DNA of 19,470 nucleotides from Desulfovibrio sp. OttesenSCG-928-G15 (GTDB taxonomy: Bacteria; Desulfobacterota; Desulfovibrionia; Desulfovibrionales; Desulfovibrionaceae), in contig JAJDIC010000037.1 in NCBI GenBank assembly GCA_030266525.1, positions 1 to 19,470 on the forward strand. Reading direction: 5' to 3'. The position numbers were made by a program, and so were the translations under genes. Positions 5,899 through 13,563 of the stretch are shown piece by piece. How positions within the stretch are numbered: the first letter of the stretch is position 1; each line of letters starts with the position of its first letter. The notes under the pieces were generated by a model. That model ran no database searches. It saw only the letters and a list, made by a program, of their open reading frames with translations, and had not been told where the DNA came from.

Positions 5899-6936
5899 AT
5901 GTCAGGCGTTTCATCCGCATCCACAATTCCCTCGCAAACAGTCAGAGCCGACAACCGCGCCTTGCGGTACGCCCGGAAAGGCATCTTTCTGGCTCTGCTT
6001 TCCGGCCTCATTTTCGGTTCCGACGGCCTGCTCATTGAAAAGGCTTCCGAAATTTCCCCTTTTAGCGACCCCGCCTACTGGCTGCTCACCCCCCTGGTGT
6101 GCGCCGCGCTACACGACTTTTGCGCATCAGTCGCGGTTACGGCCTACAACTGGCGTACAGGACGTTTGCAGGAATTGTGGCGCAGTCTGGTCAGCAAACC
6201 GGGCCGGCATGTGATAGCGGGCGCGCTGATCGGCGCTTTTTTCGGTATGGGCGGCTATATGGTGGCTCTGCAACTGGCCAGCCCGGCCTATGTGCTTCCC
6301 ATTACCACGCTTTACCCCGCTGTGGCCGCCGTGCTGGCCGTATTTGTCCTGAAAGAACGCATCCCGCTTCGGGCCTGGTTTGGCCTGTGTCTGTGCATTA
6401 TCGGCGCGGGCGCTATCAGTTACATGCCGCCTGACGGGCAGACCGGCAATATGTTTTACTGGGGCTTGATTTTTGCAGCCATTGCCGCTGTCGGCTGGGG
6501 GGCAGAGGGCGTACTCGCCACCTCCGGCATGGATTTTATCGAGCCGGTCATCGCCCTGAACATTTATTACGCCATTTCCGCGCTTCTCTATGTGGCTCTG
6601 CTGGTGCCGCTGGTCAGCCTGCTGGCTTTCCCGGAAACAGGCCTTGCCACGCCGCTGGCCTTTATCAGCAGCAAGGGCGCGCCCTTTGTCATGCTGGCGG
6701 GCCTGTGCGGAGCCGGGTCCTATTTTTGCTGGTACAGCGCCATGAGCATGACCGGCGTCAGTCGGGCAATGGCCCTGAATATCAGCTATGCCTTATGGGG
6801 CATACTGCTTTCCGCCATTTTCACCGAAGTGCATATCACCACCACCCTGGTCGTGGGCGCGCTGATAATTTTCAGCGGTATGTTCCTGGTCATCGGCAAC
6901 CCCAAAGACATGCTCAACCTGCGTAACTGCAACTAG
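5899..6936 (+). CDS. EamA/DMT-superfamily permease
   Basis: A 345-residue integral membrane protein with about ten hydrophobic helices and two EamA-like halves. The first half begins near residue 29 (GIFLALLSGLIFGSDGLLIEKA) and ends with the pattern ITTLYPAVAAVLAVFVLKERIPLRAW, typical of drug/metabolite transporters. The second begins near residue 190 (YWGLIFAAIAAVGWGAEG) and ends with LWGILLSAIFTEVHI followed by a last helix. ACAGGA five bases before ATG 5899 supports the start. The substrate is unknown. By position it could export an amine or other product of the pathway; the choline clusters of enterobacteria encode a small SMR-type exporter, a comparable but unrelated role. The 92-residue gene follows after 46 bp, probably in the same transcript. 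Confidence 0.88.
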   Translation: MSGVSSASTIPSQTVRADNRALRYARKGIFLALLSGLIFGSDGLLIEKASEISPFSDPAYWLLTPLVCAALHDFCASVAVTAYNWRTGRLQELWRSLVSKPGRHVIAGALIGAFFGMGGYMVALQLASPAYVLPITTLYPAVAAVLAVFVLKERIPLRAWFGLCLCIIGAGAISYMPPDGQTGNMFYWGLIFAAIAAVGWGAEGVLATSGMDFIEPVIALNIYYAISALLYVALLVPLVSLLAFPETGLATPLAFISSKGAPFVMLAGLCGAGSYFCWYSAMSMTGVSRAMALNISYALWGILLSAIFTEVHITTTLVVGALIIFSGMFLVIGNPKDMLNLRNCN

Positions 6937-6982
6937 CACTGCCTGCGCCGCGATTGGCGCAAGGCAAAAAACCGGAGCACCC

Positions 6983-7261
6983 ATGCCACAAACACAACCG
7001 CCTTTCAAACTCGCCCTTGCCGCCCTTTTTCTGGACGGCGCACCACGCACAGCCATGGATGCCTATCAAGCCCTGCAGGGCGAATACGCCGCAAAAGCCT
7101 TCTTCACCCCGGAACTGGCGGCAAGCACCTGTCAGGCCCTGACATCCATAGGCATTTTTGACCGCTGCGGCCTGTCTGATGCGGGCGAGATCCTGTTCAA
7201 GCTCACCCGACACGGAACGGGCAAAGTGCGCGCTAACCTTGGCCTGCCGCCGCAAGACTAG
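6983..7261 (+). CDS. Small winged-helix-like protein of unknown function
   Basis: A 92-residue protein with CGGAG six bases before its ATG. The pattern (helix with LALAALFLDGAPRTAMDAY, helix, a segment around CQALTSIGIFDRCGLSDAGEILF, and a basic end TRHGTGKVRAN) recalls PadR/MarR-like winged-helix domains, in which a helix is followed by a short wing and a phrase like LTxxGxxLL. No dimerisation helix is visible, so DNA binding is only suggested. It lies downstream of the EamA permease and before a strong terminator, so the two form a small operon. I do not recognise a named family. Confidence 0.65.
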   Translation: MPQTQPPFKLALAALFLDGAPRTAMDAYQALQGEYAAKAFFTPELAASTCQALTSIGIFDRCGLSDAGEILFKLTRHGTGKVRANLGLPPQD

Positions 7262-7281
7262 CCCCGCCCCGCGAAACAGCG

Positions 7282-7340
7282 AAAAAACACATCCGCGTAT
7301 AAAGCCTCCGCATGGGCTTTGTGCGCGGATGTGCTTTTGT
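7282..7340. terminator. Strong, probably bidirectional hairpin terminator
   Basis: CACATCCGCG (7288-7297) pairs perfectly with CGCGGATGTG (7324-7333). Inside, AAAGCC and GGCTTT make a second stem around 7301-7320. An A-run precedes the hairpin (7282-7287) and TTTT follows (7335-7338), as expected for intrinsic termination in both directions. Confidence 0.8.
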
Positions 7341-7469
7341 GTGACATTTGCCACAGACAGGGCGCGCAAGAACTGTTACCCCGGTACGTCGGCAAAGCAT
7401 TATAATTTTGAAAGGCAGTAAGATCCGTCTAAGACGCGTTCCGAAAGCCTCTTTCCAAGATGACGGTCG

Positions 7470-7600
7470 GTCCCTACTTCCTGTAGGGACACTCCCTATC
7501 GGGACTCGCTTTGCGTCGTCGGCTGCGGCCTCCTGGCAGTCGAGTCCCTCCGCCCGAGACAGGGCGGGGGCCGACGTCCTGTCGGCCTGTGGTGCCACAA
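7470..7600. repeat. Structured non-coding stretch with four or five consecutive hairpins
   Basis: Stems are GTCCCTAC/GTAGGGAC (7470-7490), GGGACTCG/CGAGTCCC (7501-7548, itself with an inner GCC/GGC stem), CCGCCC/GGGCGG (7550-7567), GGCCGAC/GTCGGCC (7569-7587) and TGTGG/CCACA (7589-7600). It lies in the 383-bp gap before the polyferredoxin gene, whose start is about 45 bp later. A TATAAT at 7401-7406 could be the -10 box of a transcript crossing it, but no good -35 is seen. Candidates are a structured leader RNA, a small RNA or an extragenic repeat. Confidence 0.55.
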
Positions 7601-7644
7601 CAATGCGATTGCAAATATAATCAATGCCCCAAAACGAGGTTGCA

Positions 7645-8664
7645 ATGAAAAGCTATACCGCAAAGGCAATCAAAACACTGACCTCCCAAAAGGCCGCCGG
7701 CCTGCACAGGCTTGTGCAGTACGCTATGCTTGTCTTTTTCATCTATGTTGCTGTCGTGTTCTTTTTTTATTTTCAGTATATTACCGGCGCAAGTGATGTG
7801 CAGGTGGTAAAGCCCGCCGCAGTGGAAGCCTTTTTGCCCTTGAGCGCCTTCATCGCGCTCAAGCGGCTCATCTTTACCGGACAATACGACCTTATCCACC
7901 CCGCCGGGCTGACCATACTGATGATGGCTATTGCGCTGTCCTTGCTGCTGCGCCGCGCCTTTTGCGGTTATCTTTGCCCGTTGGGCGCTGTTTCCGGCCT
8001 GCTGCACAGGCTGGGCCTGCGGCTCGGAATCAGCGTGCGGCCCTGGAAATGGCTTTCCCTCCTGCTCAGCCTGCCAAAATACTATCTGCTCGGGCGCATA
8101 CTCTTGATGTTCGGCGGCATGAGCGTCAACGATATCGGCGTGTTTTTGCGCTCCCCCTACAACATGGTGGCAGACAGCAAAATGCTCCTGTTCATGCGCG
8201 ACCTGAGCCCGACCATGTTTCTCGTACTCGCGGCGCTGATAATCGGCAGCGCGATCATACCCGGCTTCTGGTGCCGGGGCTTTTGCCCATACGGCGCGTT
8301 TACCGGGCTGTTTTCCATGTTTTCCCCGCTTGCCGTCAGACGCGATGCGAAAAGCTGCATATCTTGCAAGCGCTGCGCAAAAGCCTGTCCCTCGCACATT
8401 CCCGTACACGAAAAAACCCGCATATCCGGCCCGGAATGCGTTGGCTGTGCGGAATGCACCAGCGCCTGCCCGGTAGAAGGCTGCCTCAGCATGCGCCTCG
8501 GCTACACCAAAAAAGCCGCAGCCCTGCCCTGGTGGGGCATATGCGCCGCAACCCTGAGCCTCTTCCTCGGCATCTACCTGTGGGCCAAACTGACCGGTCA
8601 CTGGGACTCTTCCATGCCCGAATCCATGCTGCGCATGATGCACATGCGAGTGCTACAACAGTAA
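7645..8664 (+). CDS. NapH/YccM/NosR-type membrane polyferredoxin (4Fe-4S)
   Basis: A 339-residue inner-membrane protein with about six hydrophobic segments. Two CxxxCP motifs follow membrane helices, C107-GYL-C111-P and C210-RGF-C214-P, as in the NapH/NosR/YccM/CcoG group. Two ferredoxin motifs come next: C238, C241, C244, C248-P and C265, C268, C271, C275-P. A last helix at about 295-315 closes the protein. Such proteins move electrons between quinols or periplasmic carriers and soluble partners. Start at ATG 7645 has GAGG five bases before it; ATG 7624, in frame, would add seven residues and has no clear site. It converges with the microcompartment operon, so it might serve the same metabolism (electron disposal), but that is inference. 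The partner is not identifiable here. Confidence 0.87.
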   Translation: MKSYTAKAIKTLTSQKAAGLHRLVQYAMLVFFIYVAVVFFFYFQYITGASDVQVVKPAAVEAFLPLSAFIALKRLIFTGQYDLIHPAGLTILMMAIALSLLLRRAFCGYLCPLGAVSGLLHRLGLRLGISVRPWKWLSLLLSLPKYYLLGRILLMFGGMSVNDIGVFLRSPYNMVADSKMLLFMRDLSPTMFLVLAALIIGSAIIPGFWCRGFCPYGAFTGLFSMFSPLAVRRDAKSCISCKRCAKACPSHIPVHEKTRISGPECVGCAECTSACPVEGCLSMRLGYTKKAAALPWWGICAATLSLFLGIYLWAKLTGHWDSSMPESMLRMMHMRVLQQ

Positions 8665-8699
8665 TACCCCAATATGGTATGCGCTCAGCCAACGCCACA

Positions 8700-8823
8700 C
8701 CCCAAATGAGGGGTCAAGGGGAAATCATTTCCCCTTGCGGGTTCCAAGGGCAGAGCCCTTGGCGGGGTCCAGGGGCAGAGCCCTTGGCGGGGTCCAGGGG
8801 TAGAGCCCCTGGCCCCCGGAGGC
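8700..8823 (-). repeat. GC-rich extragenic palindromic repeat array with 25-bp period
   Basis: CAAGGGGAAA/TTTCCCCTTG (8715-8737) is followed by three palindromes, each CCAxGGG..AGAGCCC..TGG, starting at 8744, 8769 and 8794 with an exact 25-bp period and GGCGGGGT joints. It lies between two convergent genes and probably ends transcription from both sides. The right end carries GGAGGC as in the other copies. No distinct spacers are present, so it is not a CRISPR array. Confidence 0.85.
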
Positions 8824-8855
8824 AAGCACTATGACAATTGCAATTACAAATAGAA

Positions 8856-9278
8856 TCAGACCAAAAGACCGCGCAAAGCGTCCAGCCCTTCGCCGGTTAC
8901 GGAGCTGACATAGTACAGCTCCTTCACTCCGGCGCTCTGCAAGAAGCGCGCGGCCCGGTCGGGGCGGGCAGTTGGCGAGTCCATTTTGGTGATGATGCCG
9001 ATGATGTGCTTGTTGAAAAACGAACAGCACAGCGGCGGATACAGGCTGATATTCCGCTCTGCGCTTTGCAGCAGAGCCATGATGTCGCAGCCCGTGGAAG
9101 CGGTGATAATGGCGGGGTAAAAACGCCGGTTTTCAAGAAACTCTCCCGGCGTATTGATAAAAGGGCCGTGGTACTGCACGCTCATGGCCCTGGAGCTTGC
9201 AAATTCGTTGTCGCTCATGGCGCGGATGAGCGAGCTTTTACCCGCACCCACTTCGCCGATGAGCATCATTTTTTTCAT
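8856..9278 (-). CDS. eutP: EutP/PduV-family microcompartment GTPase
   Basis: A 140-residue P-loop protein. G1 is GEVGAGKSS at 8-16, the G3 region reads INTPGEFLENRRFYPAII from about 41, G4 is TKMD at 97-100, and SSVTGEGLDAL near the C-terminus resembles the end of small GTPase domains. EutP and PduV act at microcompartments in ethanolamine and propanediol use; PduV has been tied to movement of the organelle and EutP to acetate kinase activity, so its precise role is open. The G3 motif has Asn42 where DTPGE is usual. The Shine-Dalgarno is weak and the start is 11 bp after the PduU-like gene; an internal ATG three codons on is possible. It is the last gene of the operon. Confidence 0.9.
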   Translation of the reverse strand: MKKMMLIGEVGAGKSSLIRAMSDNEFASSRAMSVQYHGPFINTPGEFLENRRFYPAIITASTGCDIMALLQSAERNISLYPPLCCSFFNKHIIGIITKMDSPTARPDRAARFLQSAGVKELYYVSSVTGEGLDALRGLLV

Positions 9279-9289
9279 GGCCGACTTTT

Positions 9290-9652
9290 TTACGAGCGGG
9301 TCAGGGATGCGGTGGAATAGCGCAGCACTTCGTCAAAATACTGCAGCACGCCGTTCAGTGAAGCCTCCACGCTGGACACATCGCCCGTAACCAGAAGCGA
9401 CCCGCCAAAGCGATCCAGAAAGCCTATTTCCACAGCAGCCGCCTTTGTGGCGATATCCGCCGCAATAATCACGCTCTCACTGGGCGTAATGGTCAAAATG
9501 CCCACAGCATTGGCCGTTTCATCGTCAAGGCCCAGCTGACGGTAAATGCCGCGCTGCGGATTGGCGATAAGATGGGCCAGGGAAACCTGTTTCCCCGGTA
9601 CGTACTCCTGAATGACCCGCTGTTTGCTTCCGTCGTGTTCGTAATTGGCCAT
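9290..9652 (-). CDS. pduU: PduU/EutS-like microcompartment shell protein (BMC-H, permuted)
   Basis: A 120-residue shell hexamer subunit. The N-terminal extension ([20 protein letters not shown], residues about 10-30) matches the segment that forms a small beta-barrel over the pore in PduU and EutS. The BMC fold follows in permuted order, with [23 protein letters not shown] and [19 protein letters not shown]. Start at ATG 9652 has GGAGG nine bases upstream; longer in-frame extensions run into the GC-rich repeat and are rejected. The ribosome-binding site lies inside the repeat end. PduU-type shells may anchor PduV-type GTPases, which fits the next gene being EutP-like. Confidence 0.9.
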   Translation of the reverse strand: MANYEHDGSKQRVIQEYVPGKQVSLAHLIANPQRGIYRQLGLDDETANAVGILTITPSESVIIAADIATKAAAVEIGFLDRFGGSLLVTGDVSSVEASLNGVLQYFDEVLRYSTASLTRS

Positions 9653-9660
9653 GGTTTTGT

Positions 9661-9734
9661 GCCTCCGGCGGCTTAAGGGCAGAGCCCTTAAGAATCCCCT
9701 CCAGGGGGCCTCCCCTGGACCCCGCAATTGGGGC
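9661..9734 (+). repeat. GC-rich extragenic palindromic repeat
   Basis: A copy between the PduT-like and PduU-like genes: GCCTCCGGCGGC, then TTAAGGGC/GCCCTTAA (9673-9691), then a CCAGGGG/CCCCTGG stem and the end CCCCGCAATTGGGG. Read on the minus strand, its first end supplies the GGAGG ribosome-binding site of the PduU-like gene. Confidence 0.8.
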
Positions 9735-9773
9735 TTCCTGATACTTTGCGTTACCGGCTTTCGGGACGTGGTG

Positions 9774-10325
9774 TTATATCAAGGTTTGTTTGAACTCTTC
9801 GCTTGGCGAGGGAATGACCACGTGGCTGAGAACCGGACCGGCCTCGCCTACCCCGGCTACGCCCGCCGAAACCGCGGCCTGTACCGAGGCCACATCGCCG
9901 GTCATGGTCACGAAAGACTTTCCGGCAAGGCCCGCTGCGGAGCGTATTTCCAAAAGATATACCGACCCGGCCTTGGCGGCTGCGTCCGCAGCAAGAATGC
10001 ATGAGGCCGTGGTCATGGTTTCAATAACCCCCAGCGCGCTGATCTTTGCCACAGGGCCGGTGCCCGTAAGGGCCGGAATGACGTCTTCATGCACGTTGGG
10101 AATGATGAAGTGGTCCACACACATATCTTGCGCGATGCGTCGTCCGGCCTCTACCGAGCTTTTTACCGACCCGACATCGCCCGTTATCACAATAAGGTAG
10201 CGCCCCGGACAGGTGGTGCGGGCCATTACCAGGCTCACGGAAGAAGCCTTGACCATCTCGTCGGCAGTGTGCATGCCCATGGCAATGCTGTTAAGCTCTA
10301 TACAGCCGATTGTGCGTAAATTCAT
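9774..10325 (-). CDS. pduT: PduT-like tandem-BMC trimeric shell protein with candidate Fe-S cysteine
   Basis: A 183-residue protein with two BMC domains: about 1-90 ([20 protein letters not shown]) and about 95-183 ([20 protein letters not shown]). Cys39 in [10 protein letters not shown] sits where PduT holds the cysteine that coordinates a [4Fe-4S] cluster at the centre of the trimer, so an electron-conducting pore is likely. It starts eight bases after the PduS-like gene ends, with AGGTGA overlapping that stop codon. PduS docks to PduT in the propanediol system, so the adjacent pair supports electron transfer across the shell. Other cysteines (C8, C69) are not at a known site. Confidence 0.9.
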   Translation of the reverse strand: MNLRTIGCIELNSIAMGMHTADEMVKASSVSLVMARTTCPGRYLIVITGDVGSVKSSVEAGRRIAQDMCVDHFIIPNVHEDVIPALTGTGPVAKISALGVIETMTTASCILAADAAAKAGSVYLLEIRSAAGLAGKSFVTMTGDVASVQAAVSAGVAGVGEAGPVLSHVVIPSPSEEFKQTLI

Positions 10326-10333
10326 GTTGTCAC

Positions 10334-11668
10334 CTACATTCCGGAAGCGCTGATGGTTACCAGTCCGTTATCAATGCTCTGCACCGTTCCGTCAATAGAG
10401 GCATGCACGCGCGCGCCCATGGCCCCGTCGGGAATTTCACCGACAAGATCGCCACAGCGCACCCTGTCGCCCAGTTTGACCACACAGGAAGCCGGTGCGC
10501 CTATGTGCTGGCGAAGGGGTATGGTGACCGCGTTCGGGTGTAACTCGCCTTCATAGTGCGGGTGGGTGTCATACGCACTCAGCCCCAGGCGCTGGACAAG
10601 GCGCGAAGTGGGAATGTGCCGCATGCCCCGGAATGCGCTCGGCTGGGGTTCCTTACCAGAGGCTTCCCAGCGCACCCCCTCTTTCATGAGAACCTGCTTG
10701 ATCTGGGCGTTCACTTCTCTGGGCGAAACAAACATCGGGCAGGCAAACTTCTCGCAAACGCCACACTCGGAACAAAGAAGGGCTTCGCGGGCAATCGGGC
10801 TTTCCACAATATGATCCTTGTGCACCCGCATCAGTTTGTGCGGATGCAAAGAATGCCCAAGCAGCCGTCTGGGACAAAGGTCCGTACACATGGAGCACTG
10901 GCAGCAAATGGTAGCGGTAATCCGGCGCACCGTTTCCGGGTCCATGATTTTACGCGCCACTACAGTATGATCGGGCGGCAGGACAATCAGTCCGCTGGTG
11001 GTTTTTGTTACCGGGCGGTTTGCATCGGGCAATACCCGGCCCATCATCGGGCCGCCATCCACAATTTTGTAGTCGCGAACAGTCGGGCCGCCCGCCCAGG
11101 CCAGAACCTCGGCCACCTGCGTTCCCACAGGCACCTTGAGTACCGCGTGTCTTTTCACTTCGCCGGTAACAGTCAGGTAGCGGTGGGTTACCGGTTTGTC
11201 CTGCATGGCAAGCGCCAGGTTGTACAAGGACTCAACATTGGCAACCACCGCGCCTACCTGCAAAGGCAAACCACGTTCCGGCACCGTGCGGCCAAGCACT
11301 TCATTGACCAGCACATGCTCGTCGCCAGCCGGATAAAAGTCACCCAGCTCAAAAACTTCCAGTTTGCCCGCACCGTCACGGGCAACAGCGTCCCGTACGC
11401 TTTGCATGGCTTCGCGGTGCTTGCCCTTTAAACAGACAATGCCCCTCGTGGCCCCGGTACATCCCATCAGGCTTTTCAAACCGGACAGCATGGTCGCGAC
11501 TTCAGCCTGCATCAGGTGAGGGTCGCTCATGAGCAGGGGCTCACAGGAAGCGCCGTTCACCAGCACAGTGTCTACCGTGGCGTCAGCCTTGACGTGGGCG
11601 GGAAGACCGGCACCACCGGCCCCGACCACGCCTGCATTGCGTATTTTTTCCAGAATGGTGGCTTTCAT
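10334..11668 (-). CDS. pduS: PduS/RnfC-like NAD(H)-linked flavo-iron-sulfur protein
   Basis: A 444-residue protein. The N-terminus has the Gly-rich GVVGAGGAGLPAH at 13-25, as in RnfC/NuoF-type NADH and flavin-binding domains. An SLBB-like region sits around 160-240. Two [4Fe-4S] motifs follow: C255-x2-C258-x2-C261-x3-C265-P and C299-x2-C302-x2-C305-x4-C310-P. The C-terminal 60 residues (VVKLGDRVRCGDLVGEIPDGAMGARVHASIDG) resemble a barrel-sandwich lipoyl-like fold. PduS reduces cobalamin in propanediol compartments; in glycyl-radical compartments, which need no B12, a role in NADH reoxidation through the PduT shell protein is more likely (inference). The start at ATG 11668 lies after GGAGGC, carried by the GC-rich repeat. 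Confidence 0.92.
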   Translation of the reverse strand: MKATILEKIRNAGVVGAGGAGLPAHVKADATVDTVLVNGASCEPLLMSDPHLMQAEVATMLSGLKSLMGCTGATRGIVCLKGKHREAMQSVRDAVARDGAGKLEVFELGDFYPAGDEHVLVNEVLGRTVPERGLPLQVGAVVANVESLYNLALAMQDKPVTHRYLTVTGEVKRHAVLKVPVGTQVAEVLAWAGGPTVRDYKIVDGGPMMGRVLPDANRPVTKTTSGLIVLPPDHTVVARKIMDPETVRRITATICCQCSMCTDLCPRRLLGHSLHPHKLMRVHKDHIVESPIAREALLCSECGVCEKFACPMFVSPREVNAQIKQVLMKEGVRWEASGKEPQPSAFRGMRHIPTSRLVQRLGLSAYDTHPHYEGELHPNAVTIPLRQHIGAPASCVVKLGDRVRCGDLVGEIPDGAMGARVHASIDGTVQSIDNGLVTISASGM

Positions 11669-11676
11669 GTGTGTGT

Positions 11677-11756
11677 GCCTCCGGCGGCCAGAGGGGCTCT
11701 CCCCCTCCGGACTCCCCGCCAGGGGCCTCGGGCCCCTGGACCCCGCGATTGGGGGG
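11677..11756 (+). repeat. GC-rich extragenic palindromic repeat
   Basis: Between the alcohol dehydrogenase and PduS-like genes: GCCTCCGGCGGCC, a GAGGGGCT/CCCCTC stem, CCAGGGGCctcgGGCCCCTGG near 11719-11739, and the end CCCCGCGATTGGGG. On the minus strand its outer end is the ribosome-binding site of the PduS-like gene. The rest of the gap up to 11828 shows no gene. Confidence 0.8.
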
Positions 11757-11828
11757 TTGGTGTAATCATCAGGTGGTTGCGCAATCGCGGCCTGTTACGG
11801 GCCAGCTACCGGGCCGGGTGCCGCCCAC

Positions 11829-12950
11829 CTACCAGGCTTCTTCCAGAATCATTTTGATGTCTTCGCCGGACGGGCGGCGCGGGTTGCCGCCCGTGCAGAA
11901 ATCGTCCAGGGCGTTGCGCGAAATACTGTCCATGTGCTCGCGGAAAACATGCCCGTCAATCTGCTTGCCGCCGGGGCGAAGTTCGCTTATCCGGGCGGGA
12001 ATGCCCATGGAGCGGTTCAACTCGCGCACGGCCTCAATCAGGCTGTGCGTGCCTTCTTCCACAGTGGCGGAAGGCATTTTTTCGCGTTTGGCAATTTCCC
12101 AGTATTTCACGCCCACGTCAAAACTGTTGTAGCGAATGACGTAAGGCAGCAAGACCGCGTTGGCCAGCCCGTGCGGAATGTGAAAAATGCCGCCCAGGCT
12201 GTGCGCGATGGAATGGGTTATGCCAAGACCGCTGTTGTTGAAGGCCATGCCTGCCATACATGAGCCAAGCTGCATCATCTCGCGCGCTTCCATGTCGTCC
12301 ATGTTCTGATAAGCACGATAAAGGTAGGTGAAGACATAGCGAATGGCATACTTGGCGTATATGTCGGTAAAGGCGTTGGACTGACGCGAGGTATAGGCCT
12401 CTATGGCATGCGTGAGTACGTCCATGCCGGTTGCCGCGGTAACGCCAGGCGGAACAGTGCGGGTAAAACGCGCGTCCAGTATGGCAATATCCGGGATAAG
12501 CAGTTCGTCGTTAAGCGGTATTTTCACCTCATTGGCCTTGTCGGTAATAACCGAAATGGCCGTCACTTCCGCGCCGGTGCCGCTGGTGGTAGGAATGGCC
12601 ACCAGGGTGGGCTTGCCCTGTTCCGGCGCGGCCTTGTAGGAAAAAAAGGCTATGGCCTTGGCCGCGTCAATGGCCGAGCCGCCGCCCAGGGCGATAACCA
12701 GATCGGCCTTGTCCTGCATAAACTGCACCGAACCGGTGGTCACGGTTTCCAGCGAAGGATCCGGCTCTACCGCGTCAAAAACACGGTATTTGATACCGCG
12801 CCTGTCCAGGTGGCTTTGCACCCGGTCGGCAAATCCGGCCTTGACCATGAACGGGTCGGTCACGATAAATGCCTGCCTGGCGTCAAGCTCTTCCAGGGTT
12901 TCCAGAGAATACTTGCCATAGCAGATTTTGGTTTTTCCATAAAATTGCAC
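11829..12950 (-). CDS. Iron-containing alcohol dehydrogenase (microcompartment type, PduQ/CutO-like)
   Basis: A 373-residue group III alcohol dehydrogenase that would reduce the pathway aldehyde to alcohol and regenerate NAD+ inside the shell. The nucleotide-binding motif is GGGSAIDAAK at 89-98. The metal ligands match the FucO pattern: D177 and H181 in GMDVLTHAIEAY, then H246 and H260 fourteen residues apart in GITHSIAH and IPHGLANAV. Translation most likely begins with GTG at 12948-12950, after AGGAGAG. No clear encapsulation peptide is present. The gene follows a BMC-H gene after about 107 bp, where a hairpin lies. Acetaldehyde to ethanol is the expected reaction; this depends on the lyase, which is outside the window. 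Confidence 0.92.
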   Translation of the reverse strand: MQFYGKTKICYGKYSLETLEELDARQAFIVTDPFMVKAGFADRVQSHLDRRGIKYRVFDAVEPDPSLETVTTGSVQFMQDKADLVIALGGGSAIDAAKAIAFFSYKAAPEQGKPTLVAIPTTSGTGAEVTAISVITDKANEVKIPLNDELLIPDIAILDARFTRTVPPGVTAATGMDVLTHAIEAYTSRQSNAFTDIYAKYAIRYVFTYLYRAYQNMDDMEAREMMQLGSCMAGMAFNNSGLGITHSIAHSLGGIFHIPHGLANAVLLPYVIRYNSFDVGVKYWEIAKREKMPSATVEEGTHSLIEAVRELNRSMGIPARISELRPGGKQIDGHVFREHMDSISRNALDDFCTGGNPRRPSGEDIKMILEEAW

Positions 12951-13028
12951 AATAACTCTCCTGAGTTACTCTGCGGTCTGAGGAAAACCTCCTCGCGGCC
13001 GCCGGGTTGCGGTTTATCCCTTTGTTGT

Positions 13029-13054
13029 GAAAGCGCGGCCTGAGCGGCGCTTTC
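13029..13054 (-). promoter_or_regulatory. Intercistronic hairpin after a BMC-H gene
   Basis: GAAAGCGC (13029-13036) and GCGCTTTC (13047-13054) are perfect inverted copies just after the shell-gene stop codon. No T-run follows on the minus strand, so mRNA stabilisation or processing is likelier than termination. Confidence 0.5.
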
Positions 13055-13057
13055 CGG

Positions 13058-13336
13058 TTATTTCTTCTTGGGCAGAATCGTTTCCACTTCACTATGCGGG
13101 CGGGGAATAACATGCACGCTGACCAGATGGCCCACGCGCTCGGCAGCCACGCTGCCCGCATCCGTGGCGGCCTTCACGGCGGCAACATCGCCACGCACCA
13201 TCACGGTAACCAGCCCGCCGCCAACCTGCTCGCGCCCGAGAAGGGTAACGTTTGCAGCCTTGACCATGGCATCCGCAGCTTCTATAGCGCCAACCAGACC
13301 TTTTGTCTCTATCATTCCGAGTGCTTCAAGATTCAT
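13058..13336 (-). CDS. Canonical BMC-H shell protein (PduA/EutM-like), paralogue 2
   Basis: A 92-residue hexamer-forming shell subunit covering one BMC domain: [20 protein letters not shown], the pore region around [15 protein letters not shown] and the end [15 protein letters not shown]. It differs from the paralogue at 17053-17331 at about 11 core positions plus the termini, so the two arose by duplication and may mix in facets. Start at ATG 13336 follows GGGAGAACAG; the longer in-frame version lacks such a site. A pore lined by glycines suggests passage of small polar metabolites (family inference). Confidence 0.95.
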   Translation of the reverse strand: MNLEALGMIETKGLVGAIEAADAMVKAANVTLLGREQVGGGLVTVMVRGDVAAVKAATDAGSVAAERVGHLVSVHVIPRPHSEVETILPKKK

Positions 13337-13414
13337 ACTGTTCTCCCAGATCTGTTCTGCCGAAGCAGGGTAAATAAACAATTCCCACAATAATTCCCAA
13401 CTTTCGCGCTACCG

Positions 13415-13470
13415 TCCCCCATTTGCGGGATCCGGGGGGGCACCCCCTGGCGGAAAGTCCAGAGGAGAGG
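13415..13470 (-). repeat. GC-rich extragenic palindromic repeat, degenerate copy
   Basis: In the 227-bp gap between the Cys-rich gene and the BMC-H gene. On the minus strand it has GGACTTTCCGCCAGGGGG and the end CCCGCAAATGGGGG, matching the other copies with several changes. No gene is seen in the gap. Confidence 0.65.
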
Positions 13471-13563
13471 CCCGCGTGGTCATTTTCTGAGCAATATAGA
13501 CCGTAAGGCCCGCTCATCGACTACTGGGGAAGCCCTCTTTGACCCCCTCTGACCGCCAAAGGA

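Noticed and set aside
7621..8643. Open frame antisense to the polyferredoxin gene
   Set aside because: The sense frame has four Cys motifs and membrane helices; the antisense product has no pattern.
8744..8812. Regular 25-bp repeats that could suggest a CRISPR array
   Set aside because: The units are contiguous palindromes without unique spacers, and no cas genes are present.
8831..8908. Plus-strand ATG after GGAGGC at the end of the GC-rich array
   Set aside because: The frame is only about 25 codons, overlaps the end of eutP and looks accidental; the GGAGGC is a constant part of the repeat.
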